This document shows positions 21,819-51,000 of a DNA stretch of 64,000 nucleotides, in pieces (position 1 is the stretch's first letter; each line of letters begins with the position of its first letter). The stretch is from positions 52,916,501 to 52,980,500 of the forward strand of contig JAKSXM010000007.1 of the NCBI GenBank assembly GCA_022575985.1, given 5' to 3'. The translations under genes and the position numbers were made by a program. This stretch comes from Anagrus nilaparvatae (Eukaryota > Arthropoda > Insecta > Hymenoptera > Mymaridae). The notes below the pieces were generated by a model. The model had not been told where the DNA came from and searched no databases. It saw only the letters and a list, made by a program, of their open reading frames with translations.

Positions 21819-24800
21819 TTAGTCATCTAGAGTTATTACTTCGACGTTATCTTTTTTTAATTTCTTCTTATCTGATTCGGATAAATTAGGAAAATTTGAA
21901 GAATTTTTATGCATTGAAGATGTTTCTTGAAAATTTTTACGACTTTCTTTGGATGAATTATTCTTATCATTATTCATATTGGTTTTTGAAGGGTATTTTG
22001 TGAGATCTAATTCTGTATTTCTCAAAGGTAACATTGTTACCGATATATCATCAAATTTTCGAGTTCCTGGGAAATTTTGTTTTGTCAATTGCTGTTTCGT
22101 CATATTATGATCTTTAGAGATTTTTGAAACATTTGGTAATTTCATTTTATAAGATTGATCGCTAAGATTGCTTAATGATAAATTTTGATTAGTTACTTTT
22201 AAATTTGAATCTCGAATCATTGGAATTTTATTAGCTTCTTTTTTAAGATTACTTTGCTGCCTATGCATGTTTACAAACTCACTAAATTTTGATTCAAAAT
22301 TACTGTTTACATATGGTTGAGGTGTATCTGTTTTTGATGAGTATTTTGATGTATTAGTTTTTAATTTTACTGCAAGTTCTGACTGAGATAATTGACTATG
22401 ATTTGTGTTCGATACTGATGGAACGGAAGTAAGTTTGGCCTTTTTATATGAATTTTGATTGTTTACAATGTTATTTTGTTCTGAAGAAACTCTTTTATTT
22501 TGTAGAGGTATTGGATAATTTTGATATGAAACAGGAGTTATTGAAATATCTGAAACCTTATTACTATTTAATGATGGATTAACAATGTTTGTATTATGAG
22601 TAGAATAATTTAATCTGTTAGAATTATAAGGCATAGAATTTCTTAAATCTCCAGAAGCATTTGTTATAACTGACTTGCGATAGTTTATGTTTTGCATTGG
22701 ATTAGGATTAGGAACAATATGTTGAAAATCATTTTTTAATAAATTTAACGGTGTTGTATTTAAATTGACATTTGGAAATCTTGAATTAATACCTGATACC
22801 AAGGGTAAATTTCTGTGAAACTGATTTAAAGACTCTTTATAAGCTTCAATACGAGTTAAGTAATTAATAGTTGAGTCAATTAGTTTTGAATTGAATACAC
22901 TTGCTAATAAATTTTGATCTAAGATTGGATTTGGTGTTGATTTTCCTGGAATTAATTTGTCTGTACCATTTGAACATAAATTGGAATTATTTTCCATACT
23001 AAAAAGATTTTGTTGAATTAATTTTGTGTATTCTGACGATAAGGAATATTTATTAGGGTTTTGTGGAAGATCCTTTTTAAATTGGCTAAGAGAATTTAAA
23101 TACGTTTGGAAATTTTCTTGATGATTTTTTTCTGATCGATGTAACTTTTTATTGCTTGTATTATTTGACGAGAGATTCAAATTAACTGAATTGTATTTCG
23201 TTAAATCTGCTGCAATTTTTTTACTATCATCAATTGAATCATTATTTTTTGAAGATGAGTTGCTTTTGTTTAATCCCAGTATTTGCCTATAATGATCTTT
23301 AATAATGTATAAAATATTTCCTTCTACCATAGTCTTATTGTAATAAGCTTTATATGCATCTTCCATCAGCACTTGAATTTTTGCTAAGCTACTTTGATAT
23401 TTCGGATTAGACTTGATTTGTTGATAAGTATTATATAATTCAACAATAATTCCTGAATAATATTCTTTTTTCTTCATTTCAGATTTTTCAGAACTTAAAA
23501 CTTTTACTCTATTTCTGAACGATTGAATACAAAGTGCCATTGCTTGATTTGATAACTGTTCTCTTTCTGCATCCCTTATGTATTTTTTATCAGCTTCAGG
23601 AATTTTATGTAATTGCATGCATAATTCAACTAACATAAAACTATTATTTGATTCTTTTAAAACTTGCATTAAAATCATAATACAACGAGACATATGAAAT
23701 GCAAAACTTCCAGGACGATCAATTTCATGATTAGGAATTCTCCATATTCCATTAAAAAAATTTGTATTTCTTTTTTCCGAAAAAAGTCCTTCAATATTGT
23801 TATTAGCATGATATTTGCATGAATATTTTTCAAGCAATAAATTTTTACAATTATTTACATTTTCTTTAGTTTTTGTGCTTAAAAAATAATGTGCTAGTCG
23901 ATATATGGCTTTATAATGATGTGAAAATCGTATAACACACTGTTCTAAACCAGAAACACAAAGTTTAAATAAATTGTTTACTTCTTCGATACTTAGAAAA
24001 GCTTCTTCATCTTCAAAATTAGAATCTGAAAGATATGAATCATTACTTTCAGAACTGTCATCAGAACTTGAGGTTTCTGAACTAGAACTAGAAGACGAAT
24101 TTGATGAATCTGCTAAATTAGTTTTTTTCATCGAGCATTTACTTCCCTGAAATGTTTGTTTAGGAACATTTACCATTTCTTTGTTAAAATCACTATTTAA
24201 CAGTGGTTTTTCATTTCTAATTAAATCATCATTATTTTTAAAATTTAAAATATTTATAGATTGATGGGCTTGAAGACTTTTACAAGCTTTTGTTACAAGA
24301 TCATTAGTAACTTTCACCACATCGTTAATTAATTGTAATTCAGAATTACTTATATCTACTTTCTTTTGTTTATTATCATCTTTGGGATTTTGATTCAAAG
24401 AATCTTTTCCTGTAGCATTTTTAGAATTACTTAAAATTGATGAGATTGAAAAAATGTGTTTATCATTTTTAGAATCATTGCAATTGTTAGCTATTTTTTT
24501 ATACGATTCTAGTAGCATTTCTTTTTCTTTCAATAGTTTTTTATTTTTGGTTTCATGAATTTTAAATGGTCCTTTGGACGAGTTTTGCAGATGCAACTGA
24601 AGTGTTGCTCCTAATGATTTTTTTATAGACTTACCATCTTGTCTTTCCAAATATTTTAAAATACTTGCATGAATTCTGTAAAATATTTCCAAAGCCTCAA
24701 CAGAAAGATTTTGAGGATTTTTTTGATTTATTCGTTTTGGATATTCAGCTTTATTAAAATGAAGAAATTCTCCGGCCTTAACATAATATTGTAAAACAAT

Positions 24801-27800
24801 AGGTGGATCTTCATTTTTCTTTTCAGCAATTTTTCCTAACATATAATGATACAACCATCTTTCATCTTGAGGCTCAATAGCATCTGGATATATGGTACAA
24901 ATATTAACAGCTGATGTAAAACAATGTTTTGCAATATTTAACATTTCTTCTTTGCGAGATTCTAAAACTTCAAATCGCTTCATATTTAAAGAATCACTTT
25001 CTTGTTTCAATTGTCTTGAACAATATGAACCAACAGTGTAAACGAAATTTCCATATTCCGTCCATATCGTTAAGTTTAATGGATCAAGTTCTGCTGCTCG
25101 TTGATAACTGCGTTGGGAAATTCTGGCCTTAGATAAATAATGATCCTCATGTACATCTGGCTCAAAATTATTTAACCATGTTTCTAACATTGTACTAGTT
25201 GACATTGCTAGCCCTGCCCATGAATTTAATTCTTGATTATGTAAACACAAATCTAAAGTATAATACTTGACTGCTTTTGCCCAACTTTCGTTAGAAGCAT
25301 TTTTAAAGTAATAGTCTGCTATCAAATAGTAGATATAAAATATATCAAGATGCGAAGAAACTTGAATTTTTGGAATCTCATTACAATCACCAGTCAAGTA
25401 AGAATTCATTTCATTCACTATTTGTTTAGCATCATATTCTTTAGGAATTAATTCTATAATTTTTTTAAACAGCATAACAGTATCAAAGCTGATAGATCCA
25501 ATTCTTTTTGATTCAAAACTTGGTAAACTTTCAGGCCTGTAAAATTCAAATAATAATTGCGCATCATCCCAAGTGACATTTCTAAAATTCTTCACATGAT
25601 CTTTTAAATTTTTCGGTTTATTTTTTCCATTACTAAATTTAAATGGGTGACCATATAAACAGTAAAATACTTGTTCTATTGGATTCTTTAACTGATTTTT
25701 AATTGAAGATAATAAAGGAGACTTTATTTTTGGTATAATTAATTTCATAATAAATTTAAGAAGCTGACACTCATTGTCACAACAAAGTCCATAACGTCCT
25801 AAAAATTCATGACCTTTAATAAGTATCATAATTGATGGTGGAACACCTTCATCATTTTTTTCGGTATTAAATATGCGTGAACTGGAACTACTTTTTTTTA
25901 TTTTATTTGATTTTATTTCCTGCTTATCTTCTTCATACTGTAAAATGTAATGTAATAAAATCCACGGTTGTATAATATTAATTTGATTAATTATTTTATT
26001 TTCTAAAATATCTAGATAATGACTTATTAAGTTAGTCAGATTTTTAACTATTCGAGCTAATTTATTTACTGATAAATATTTTAAAACAAATATCCCTGCT
26101 TCTTCAATACATAAAAATAATTTATCTAAACTATATTTAACAGAATTTTCCCATTTTTCACAGTTTTTTGAATCATTTTCAATTGTTGCATTTGTGAAAT
26201 TTTGCCAAGATTCATTGAAACAAGTTTCTGCCCAAGTAAAACATTCTTCATAATTTTTTAATTTCCATAAACTTTTAAGTAATAATCGTAAATGATCAAC
26301 TCGATCGATATTTATTTTATTTTTGCAAAATGAATAATTTGGAAAATTTTCAAAATAAAACGTTTCTTTTAAAGCTAATGAAAGATCTTCATAGTTTTCT
26401 TTTTTACATAGTATTTCAATTTCACTCATTTGTTTAGTCCTAACTATAAAATTAATAGTATCTTTTATAGTTTTTATATTTATTACAGAATTGTAATAAC
26501 AGTTTGACAATTTTATAACAAATTTTGAATCAACTTTATTAGAATTTTCAATAAAATCCAGTAACAATTTAAACGTCTGAATCGAGGTATCAGATTCACT
26601 AAAGTAATGAAACGCATTAGCTTTTACCCATAACAACCTTATGTAAAACATTGTACTGGAATTATCGAATTTTTCATATTCTGAACTGTACAAAAGTAAA
26701 TCTCCTAGATCTTCAAAAATAATATCGGTATCAGGTTTATCAGTTACTTCTTTAGTTTCTTGAATTTCATGTTGGTAAGTAAATAATTTGTCAAAGTATA
26801 TTTCACAAAAAAGTAATATCATTTCATAATCTCTTTTCAATAAAAAACAGCCAGAATCTTCGCTCATCCATCCATGAGATAATTGCTCTCTTATAATTAA
26901 ATATAACTTTATGTATACTTCTGATAAACCTTTAGGCCATTTGTAATTCCATTTTGAATGTAATAATTTGCAAAATTTGTGAATAGAAACAATTATATTA
27001 TTTTTGCCACTGCAATCATTCATGTAATTTTTAACATCATTAATTTCTTTTTCAGTGTTAAAATATTTCATTGGATCATTTGTTAAAATGGAAGTATCTG
27101 CATCAGAAATTAAGTAAGTTTCATCAAAAAAACTGTTTTCATTAAACGATGAATAAAAAATATCTTCTTTTTTAGTATTGATATTATTTTTAATAAAATT
27201 TTCATTATCCGACAATAAAGTTGCAGGAAATATTTTCTTTAAAGTTTGTTCTATCAAAATATCATCTTCTTGACACTCTTTTTGACCTGCAACACGAACT
27301 CTAGACGGACGTTTATAATCATTGCTCCAAGCCCATTTTGTTAACATAGTTAAAGAATCTCGACGACGTTTTTTAGATTTACGAATATTCTCTTTTTCTG
27401 TAGTCTTATAAAACGGTTCATTATTTTTAGATTCTTTTGATTCCAATAAATCGCCATTTTCAATTTCAGCAATCTTTGAAACATCTGAATCATTGTCTTG
27501 ATCAGCTAAAGTTTTGGAAGACTCACAATTGTTACATGATACATTCTCGTCGTTTTGATGTTCATTACAAATAAAATTGTTTTCGCTATTTAAATCAGAT
27601 TCAACTTCATTTTGATTTGGAGTTTTTATAATTTCCTCATTTGTTTGCGTTTCACCTTCGATATCTTGTCTATTTTGTAATAATTCATTTTTATCAAAAT
27701 CAACATCTACTTCAACATCCTCGCAAATATTTGTCAAATAATTCTCTGTATTTTTAGAGACTGAAATAGTTTCAGAACTTTCATCCACATTTTTTATTGA

Positions 27801-28682
27801 TAAATATATATTATTTCCAATGTTTAAATTATCATCAAATATATGGTTGTACAGTTTTACCAATTGATTACCTAATCCTAGCAATGAATATTCATCTAAA
27901 GATATATTTAACTCTTTAGTATCTTCAATACCCTGAATTTTCTCATCAGATAAATTTAACCATTTTTCTTTTATAATTTCAATTTCTCGCAATAAAGTTT
28001 TACTGCTTTCTAAATCAAGAATATTTGAATTAGACTTAAATTCGTTTTTACTCAAGGAATCAAATAAAGCTTTGTAAGTCGGTAATTCTTTCAAAATTTG
28101 TTGCAGTAAAACAATTCCTTTATCATAAGATGGATCTAATTGAAGAGCATTAAAAATATAAAGCGTACAAGTTAAATAATCTGGAATTACATAGTAAGCT
28201 GTAATAATGGCATCTAAACACAACCAGTTTTTTGGATTAATTTTTAGGCCTTGGTTAAAAGCATAACATGCTAATTCGATATTGTAAACTTTCATTGCCA
28301 AAGACCCAATTTTATACCATAGCATAACATCGGTCTTATCCAAATAAGATGCTTTACAGTAATTAGATATTGCATCTTGATATTGATTCAATTCGCTTTG
28401 AATCCGAGCAATATTTGTTAAACAAGAATACTTGAGCAAATCAATAGATGCAATAGACTTATCTGGTTTTCTACCAACGCAGTCATTAAAAATTTCTGAT
28501 TGTAAAATATCATTTAAAACATTAACAGCTTCCCCTTTTTTATTTTGCACTATTAACTCCAAAGCATTACTATAACGATCTAACAAATTTCTTTCTTCAT
28601 CTTCCTTTGATGGTCCATTTGATTCATCAGAAATATCTTCATCATTAGAATCATTTTCATTTAAGGCCGTAAATTTAATCAT
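21819..28682 (-). CDS. CABIN1: CABIN1, calcineurin-binding / HIRA-complex protein
   Basis: One uninterrupted 2287-residue frame, close to vertebrate CABIN1 (about 2220). The start MIKFTALNEN matches the family start. TPR-like repeats occupy residues 80-200 (LWYKIGSLAMKVYNIELACY; KNWLCLDAIITAYYVIPDY). More helical-repeat blocks are recognisable: CLYGHPFKF (about 1010), YYLIADYYFKN (about 1110), AKHCFTSAVNICTIYP (about 1245), YMLGKIAEKK and ALEIFYRIHASIL (about 1280-1345). A serine/acidic run lies near 1525-1550. The strongly conserved NFFNGIWRIPNHEIDRPGSF sits at about 1640. CABIN1 is a subunit of the HIRA/UBN1/ASF1 chaperone that deposits histone H3.3; vertebrate CABIN1 also inhibits calcineurin. 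The last 500 residues are N/S-rich and lack an obvious counterpart of the vertebrate MEF2-binding tail; the protein ends VEVITLDD. Absence of introns is striking beside intron-rich neighbours. Confidence 0.93.
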   Translation of the reverse strand: MIKFTALNENDSNDEDISDESNGPSKEDEERNLLDRYSNALELIVQNKKGEAVNVLNDILQSEIFNDCVGRKPDKSIASIDLLKYSCLTNIARIQSELNQYQDAISNYCKASYLDKTDVMLWYKIGSLAMKVYNIELACYAFNQGLKINPKNWLCLDAIITAYYVIPDYLTCTLYIFNALQLDPSYDKGIVLLQQILKELPTYKALFDSLSKNEFKSNSNILDLESSKTLLREIEIIKEKWLNLSDEKIQGIEDTKELNISLDEYSLLGLGNQLVKLYNHIFDDNLNIGNNIYLSIKNVDESSETISVSKNTENYLTNICEDVEVDVDFDKNELLQNRQDIEGETQTNEEIIKTPNQNEVESDLNSENNFICNEHQNDENVSCNNCESSKTLADQDNDSDVSKIAEIENGDLLESKESKNNEPFYKTTEKENIRKSKKRRRDSLTMLTKWAWSNDYKRPSRVRVAGQKECQEDDILIEQTLKKIFPATLLSDNENFIKNNINTKKEDIFYSSFNENSFFDETYLISDADTSILTNDPMKYFNTEKEINDVKNYMNDCSGKNNIIVSIHKFCKLLHSKWNYKWPKGLSEVYIKLYLIIREQLSHGWMSEDSGCFLLKRDYEMILLFCEIYFDKLFTYQHEIQETKEVTDKPDTDIIFEDLGDLLLYSSEYEKFDNSSTMFYIRLLWVKANAFHYFSESDTSIQTFKLLLDFIENSNKVDSKFVIKLSNCYYNSVINIKTIKDTINFIVRTKQMSEIEILCKKENYEDLSLALKETFYFENFPNYSFCKNKINIDRVDHLRLLLKSLWKLKNYEECFTWAETCFNESWQNFTNATIENDSKNCEKWENSVKYSLDKLFLCIEEAGIFVLKYLSVNKLARIVKNLTNLISHYLDILENKIINQINIIQPWILLHYILQYEEDKQEIKSNKIKKSSSSSRIFNTEKNDEGVPPSIMILIKGHEFLGRYGLCCDNECQLLKFIMKLIIPKIKSPLLSSIKNQLKNPIEQVFYCLYGHPFKFSNGKNKPKNLKDHVKNFRNVTWDDAQLLFEFYRPESLPSFESKRIGSISFDTVMLFKKIIELIPKEYDAKQIVNEMNSYLTGDCNEIPKIQVSSHLDIFYIYYLIADYYFKNASNESWAKAVKYYTLDLCLHNQELNSWAGLAMSTSTMLETWLNNFEPDVHEDHYLSKARISQRSYQRAAELDPLNLTIWTEYGNFVYTVGSYCSRQLKQESDSLNMKRFEVLESRKEEMLNIAKHCFTSAVNICTIYPDAIEPQDERWLYHYMLGKIAEKKNEDPPIVLQYYVKAGEFLHFNKAEYPKRINQKNPQNLSVEALEIFYRIHASILKYLERQDGKSIKKSLGATLQLHLQNSSKGPFKIHETKNKKLLKEKEMLLESYKKIANNCNDSKNDKHIFSISSILSNSKNATGKDSLNQNPKDDNKQKKVDISNSELQLINDVVKVTNDLVTKACKSLQAHQSINILNFKNNDDLIRNEKPLLNSDFNKEMVNVPKQTFQGSKCSMKKTNLADSSNSSSSSSSETSSSDDSSESNDSYLSDSNFEDEEAFLSIEEVNNLFKLCVSGLEQCVIRFSHHYKAIYRLAHYFLSTKTKENVNNCKNLLLEKYSCKYHANNNIEGLFSEKRNTNFFNGIWRIPNHEIDRPGSFAFHMSRCIMILMQVLKESNNSFMLVELCMQLHKIPEADKKYIRDAEREQLSNQAMALCIQSFRNRVKVLSSEKSEMKKKEYYSGIIVELYNTYQQIKSNPKYQSSLAKIQVLMEDAYKAYYNKTMVEGNILYIIKDHYRQILGLNKSNSSSKNNDSIDDSKKIAADLTKYNSVNLNLSSNNTSNKKLHRSEKNHQENFQTYLNSLSQFKKDLPQNPNKYSLSSEYTKLIQQNLFSMENNSNLCSNGTDKLIPGKSTPNPILDQNLLASVFNSKLIDSTINYLTRIEAYKESLNQFHRNLPLVSGINSRFPNVNLNTTPLNLLKNDFQHIVPNPNPMQNINYRKSVITNASGDLRNSMPYNSNRLNYSTHNTNIVNPSLNSNKVSDISITPVSYQNYPIPLQNKRVSSEQNNIVNNQNSYKKAKLTSVPSVSNTNHSQLSQSELAVKLKTNTSKYSSKTDTPQPYVNSNFESKFSEFVNMHRQQSNLKKEANKIPMIRDSNLKVTNQNLSLSNLSDQSYKMKLPNVSKISKDHNMTKQQLTKQNFPGTRKFDDISVTMLPLRNTELDLTKYPSKTNMNNDKNNSSKESRKNFQETSSMHKNSSNFPNLSESDKKKLKKDNVEVITLDD

Positions 28683-29331
28683 TTTTTAAGTATAAAAGCA
28701 AACATTTGCAAATTGAACTAAAACAGTTATCTTACAATATGCTTTGCAAAAAAATTCAAAGTTAGTATAAAATTATAACTTATGCCTAAAAATTAATTTT
28801 TTTAAAATAAAACCTATGTTTTTCTTTTTAAAGTATTTAAAGTATAATATTATCACAATTATTGTTTTTTTTAATCATTTTTCAACTTGTTTATTTTATT
28901 TAGGCAATGTTGTGACTCTTTTTCTTTAATATAGTTTGAGTGACACATACTATACCTTGCCGTGTATAGTTTAAGTGACATAAACTGTATATTTTACAAT
29001 ATATTTATTAATATGTACATAAATCATATATTCGTATAAATTTGATTTCGCAGATCAGATCTCATAAAATTTACTAATTCAGATCGCAGGTCGTAGGTAA
29101 TATATGAGAGATAAGATAAGTGAAGTTTTATAAAGATTTAGATAAGCCAAACCATACTATGTATACTTCGATATAATCGAAATTAGCAAAACATCTTTTC
29201 GGTGATCATCTTTTTAATAAATACTATAGGTTATAAATAAAAAACAAAAACAAATATGTATTTATAATCAAAAAAATATTTTTTGATAGTGTAAGAATTT
29301 ATTTATTTGTCGAGTTATTTGTTTAAAAAAA
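28683..29331. promoter_or_regulatory. Divergent promoter region CABIN1/TAF8
   Basis: The start codons are 650 bases apart on opposite strands. Two diverged direct copies of a motif (AGTTTGAGTGACACA and AGTTTAAGTGACATAA) lie at about 28934-28985. A purine-rich AGATAAGATAAG stretch lies near 29110. The region is otherwise AT-rich. Regulatory function is inferred from position only. Confidence 0.4.
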
Positions 29332-30528
29332 ATGGATGCACAAGTAATAGGTACTCGAAGAAAAATATTAAACCATGCAATTTGCAGTATACTTATGGAA
29401 TGTGGATTTGAATCATGTGAAAAAGCAGCTCTTGAAACTTTGACAGAAATGTTACAATCGCGTTAGTAAATTAATTATGTATTATTATAAATTTGATTTA
29501 AATAATTAAAAATTAATTAAAACTAATTTTTATTACTTTAGTTTTGCATGAAATTGGTAATTCAGCAAGAAATTATTGTGAACTCTCTGGAAGAACAGAA
29601 ATTCTTATAGCAGATGTTATTTTAGCTTTAATTAATTCTGGAATTAGATTAAATAACATTCAAAGCTATGGGAATAGATTAAATCGTACAGTATTACCTC
29701 AACTTCAATATCAAACTCAAACAAAACAATTAAATATATTACAAGCTGGAGTTAAACAGAGCCATCCTCCTCATATTCCTAATTATCTTCCACCCTTACC
29801 AGATCCTCATGCTTATGTCAGAACACCTGTAATTATTTTTTTCTACATTTCTTCAATCTATAAATATGTAACTAGATTTCTTTATATGTCTTTTGATTTT
29901 AGACTCACAAACAACCAGTAACTGAATATGAAGCGATTAGAGAGAAAGCAGCAACACAAAAAAGAGACATTGAAAGAGCACTAACAAGATTTATAGCTAA
30001 AACTGGAAAAACACATAGTTTATTTGCAACAGAAGATAACAGCATGTTTCCTTGTAAGTACATAAAGTTTTTTGATATTAAATTTGCACTCAAGATAATA
30101 TGTTTTAGAATTGGATGTCTGACATAAGTTTAAAAGCAATATAATTTATTGTTTTAATTTCAGTGGTTGCATGTAAACCTCAATCTCCAAGTTACCTCTC
30201 TGCACTGATTCCACAAGATCAAATTTTTGACCCAGAGCCAGATTTTCAAAGTGAACCAAGTCCTGGTAAAAAAAAGAAAGGAAAAGAAGAAGAGGTTAAG
30301 GATGAAGGTAAAATTAAAAATTTTTTTATTTAATAACTTTCTATATTTATTTTTCTATTTTTTGTAGAAAATAATAATCAAAAACAAGATTCAACAGATC
30401 AAGCTACTGATCAATCAAATACTCAAACCGAGGTAATAGATAATCCATATTTAAGACCTGGTAAAATGCCAAAAATTAAAGCACACAGTACGGTTGTACC
30501 TTTAACGGATAACGGAGTTGTAAATTAA
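29332..30528 (+). CDS. TAF8: TAF8, transcription initiation factor TFIID subunit 8
   Basis: Five exons: 29332-29461, 29542-29828, 29903-30053, 30164-30307 and 30368-30528 (873 bases, 290 residues; human 310). Residues 1-85 are a histone-fold domain (ALETLTEMLQS; HEIGNSARNYCELSGRTE). The TAF8 C-terminal signature follows: HPPHIPNYLPPLPDPHAYVRTPT, then REKAATQKRDIERALTRFIA and KTGKTHSLF. The end carries DNPYLRPGKMPKIK, matching the conserved tail. TAF8 pairs with TAF10 by its histone fold and links it to TAF2 within TFIID in the nucleus. The exon 1 donor is GTTAGT; this choice is forced because the alternative GTAAAT four bases on breaks the frame. Exon 1 joined to exon 2 reads MLQSLLHEIG. Divergent from CABIN1; convergent with vinculin. 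Confidence 0.95.
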
Positions 30529-31256
30529 ATTATAAAAAAAGTATTAAGGTTTTATTCAAATTTTATTAATATTTTTATATTGGTATTTTATAAACATATT
30601 GTACAGAAATTAACAAAACACAAAAAAAAATGATCTAACATGTAGATACATTTTTTGTATAAATTATTTAAACAATTAAATTAAAAAATTAGTTAAATTA
30701 AGTATCTAATATCAATGGTTATTTTTAATATAATTCAAATAAATATAAAATCACGCTTAAAAAAAAAAACTTGAACCAATCTGATCTTTTTTTTATTTAA
30801 AAAGGACGGATACAAGATTGGTAATTATTTAGTGGTTAAAAATTTAATTTAATTATTTATAATATTAGTACTATTATTAAAAAATTCTCACATAACTAAC
30901 TAGCACCACATTTTGAAAAAGGCTTTTTTATGGCTTTTATGTGAATAAATCTTTCATTTATTATTGCACATTAATAATTGTGTCATTTTTTTGTAAAATA
31001 TTTGCACTTCATGTTCCATGTATTCTTTATATAGTCGAATTATAAAAATATTTGCTAAATGATTAAAATTTTCTTTTTCTCTGTGAAATATCTTATTACA
31101 AGCTGCTATTCACACATTTATACTTTGTTATAATTATAATTTTGATTAGTTTCCCCTTTCATTCAATTAATTTCATATAGTAACTTCAAAAAGACAAAAA
31201 ACTATTTTCCAAAATAATTAATTTACTATATCGAATGGCATCATTTTTATTTCTAT
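30529..31256. other. Convergent 3' flanks of TAF8 and vinculin
   Basis: AT-rich, non-coding. It contains the presumed 3' untranslated region of vinculin on the minus strand and of TAF8 on the plus strand. No repeat or further gene was recognised. Confidence 0.5.
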
Positions 31257-48946
<17,690 letters not shown>

Positions 48947-50093
48947 TTTTGCACTCCAGGTCTTTAAAAAATGTTAACTTCCTTTATTTTTTAAATATGT
49001 AAAAATCTAACAAAATATTTATAATGCAGCGGAGAGATTTCTATCTATAGCCTATCCTATATGAAAATACACACAAACACATATATTATAAATATATATA
49101 CACATATAAAAAGAGGCACAATGCTTTTATTTAGACACACAAGAAAAAAATAAGAGAAAAAAAGTAAATGGGAAAAAAATATATAAAAAAAATTAATTTG
49201 CTATAAAAACTTTTAAATTATTATTGTAAATAAATAAATAAAAATTATTACATTTGTAAAAAAAAACAATATTTTGCAGACGAGTATTATATTTCTATAT
49301 AATTTCTTTTGATTTTTCTTTATTTTTAATTTTACGTCCTGCACGTTCGGTGTACAAAAATCAACTATGTATCTAAGAAAGAGATGTAAACAAGACGTGT
49401 TGGTAGAACATGGTAACATATATGTATTAATACCAATACGTATGCATAGTGGATGTATATGGGTTATTTCATAATTCTGGAACTGAAAATTTTTATTTAT
49501 ACATGGAACATGTTTTTAGGGGAGGTTACTTAGTAAGGCTTGAAATCGAGGAGAAAGGGCGAAAGTTGGCTGATTCAACCCTATATCAACGTACGTTGCA
49601 TTTTTAAAATTTAGGTGATAAGGTATTTTGCGAAAAAAAATACCTATGCCAGACCTCTTTTCCTTTGTAACTGTTTTGGAGATATTGAGACTTTTTTTTT
49701 ACTTTTAAAAATTATGAAAGGCCTAGAAAACTCATCCTTTCATTTTTTGCTGAATATTAATTCTATTGTTATAGGGTTAAAGCATGAGATCAAATGGACG
49801 TAGAATAATTTTGATTTAGGGGCTTAAAATAATTTAGTTATCATCCTTATAGGGCCTTATATGAATTAAAAACTAAGCCATTCTGATTACTTACCCAATG
49901 AATAGCGAAATTGCATAGTTTTATTTATTATCCTTTTGTATAAATATTATTATACTTTCAGCCAAAGACACTTTTTCCAGCATTTAAAAAGGCAACTTCT
50001 GGCTAAGTACAATGATTTGGTCCCCGGAACCAAACCTAACTTAAGTAATAACATCCAAAAAGTTATCAAGAAACTCAATGATGCAATTTTTAT
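48947..50093. other. Intergenic DNA upstream of vinculin
   Basis: Presumed vinculin promoter and 5' untranslated sequence just above 48946, then AT-rich DNA with a TATA/ACACAC-rich tract at 49060-49110. No gene recognised. Confidence 0.45.
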
Positions 50094-50300
50094 ACTGCCG
50101 TTTACCCGCGCTTTTAATATTATATTAAAAACGTAAAGCGCGGATAAACGGCAGTGATATAATAGCACGATTGGAACTGCAGAATGATGGATACTGATAA
50201 AAATAAGTTTAATAACCATGCTTTTGCATTTTGGTTACAACAATAAACTGTTCTGATAATAAATTTCATAGCAGTAAAAAGCGCGGGTAAACGGTGGCAG
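50094..50300. repeat. Hairpin pair plus third copy of a GC-rich 20-mer
   Basis: CTGCCGTTTACCCGCGCTTT at 50095-50114 is answered by AAAGCGCGGATAAACGGCAG at 50135-50154, a 20-base stem around a 20-base AT loop. A third copy, AAAGCGCGGGTAAACGGTGG, lies at 50278-50297. The GC content stands out from the surroundings. Confidence 0.65.
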
Positions 50301-51000
50301 ATTTTGAATTTTTGGGTATTAAGAAAGTGCAGGTATTAGAAAGAGCAGGTTCTCTCCAGGAGATTTTCTGAAAATTAAAAAATATGATTTTCATACCTAC
50401 TAAAAAGATTTAACGATGGTATTTTTTTTTTATGTTCGAAAAAATGATTTTTGAAAAATTCAAAATTATATTTCGGGGTCTTAAGAAGGCCTTGATGGTC
50501 CAAAAATTTTATTGAAAAGTGGTGAAATTTTAAATTTTCCACTGTTTACGGGTCGTAGAAATTAAATAGAATCTAAAAAATCCCAAAAAATACGGTTTTT
50601 TTAGGTTTTTGGGGGCCTATCGTGGCCTAAAGGTCTAATTCCAACGGGAACCGCATGCGCAATTATAAATTTTATTCCCTTAAATTTTAGAAAATAGCGA
50701 CATCAAATTTTATATTGATTATCGCTCTATGCAATAATCTATACATGTTTTATGCGCATAGTTTTAAAAACAAAATATCAATTTTCTCAAATTCGCAAGT
50801 AAACTTCAATAATCATAATAGTTTTTTCTCTAACAAGGAGAAACCGTTATCTTTGGGAACCCAATCTTTAGTTATGAATCAGTTTAATATGTTAAATAAA
50901 ATACATTCGATATCCTCCGTTTATTCCAATGGACTCTAGACTCAATGCTCCAGTCAAATCACGGGATTTAGGGTGATATTTTCCCCACTAATGAGGTTTG
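50301..51000. other. Intergenic DNA
   Basis: Non-coding with scattered GGGTC words that lead into the tandem repeat family at 51 kb. An open frame at 50715-50939 has no recognisable product. Confidence 0.4.

Noticed and set aside
29905..30093. 62-codon minus-strand frame
   Set aside because: Antisense shadow of TAF8 exon 3.
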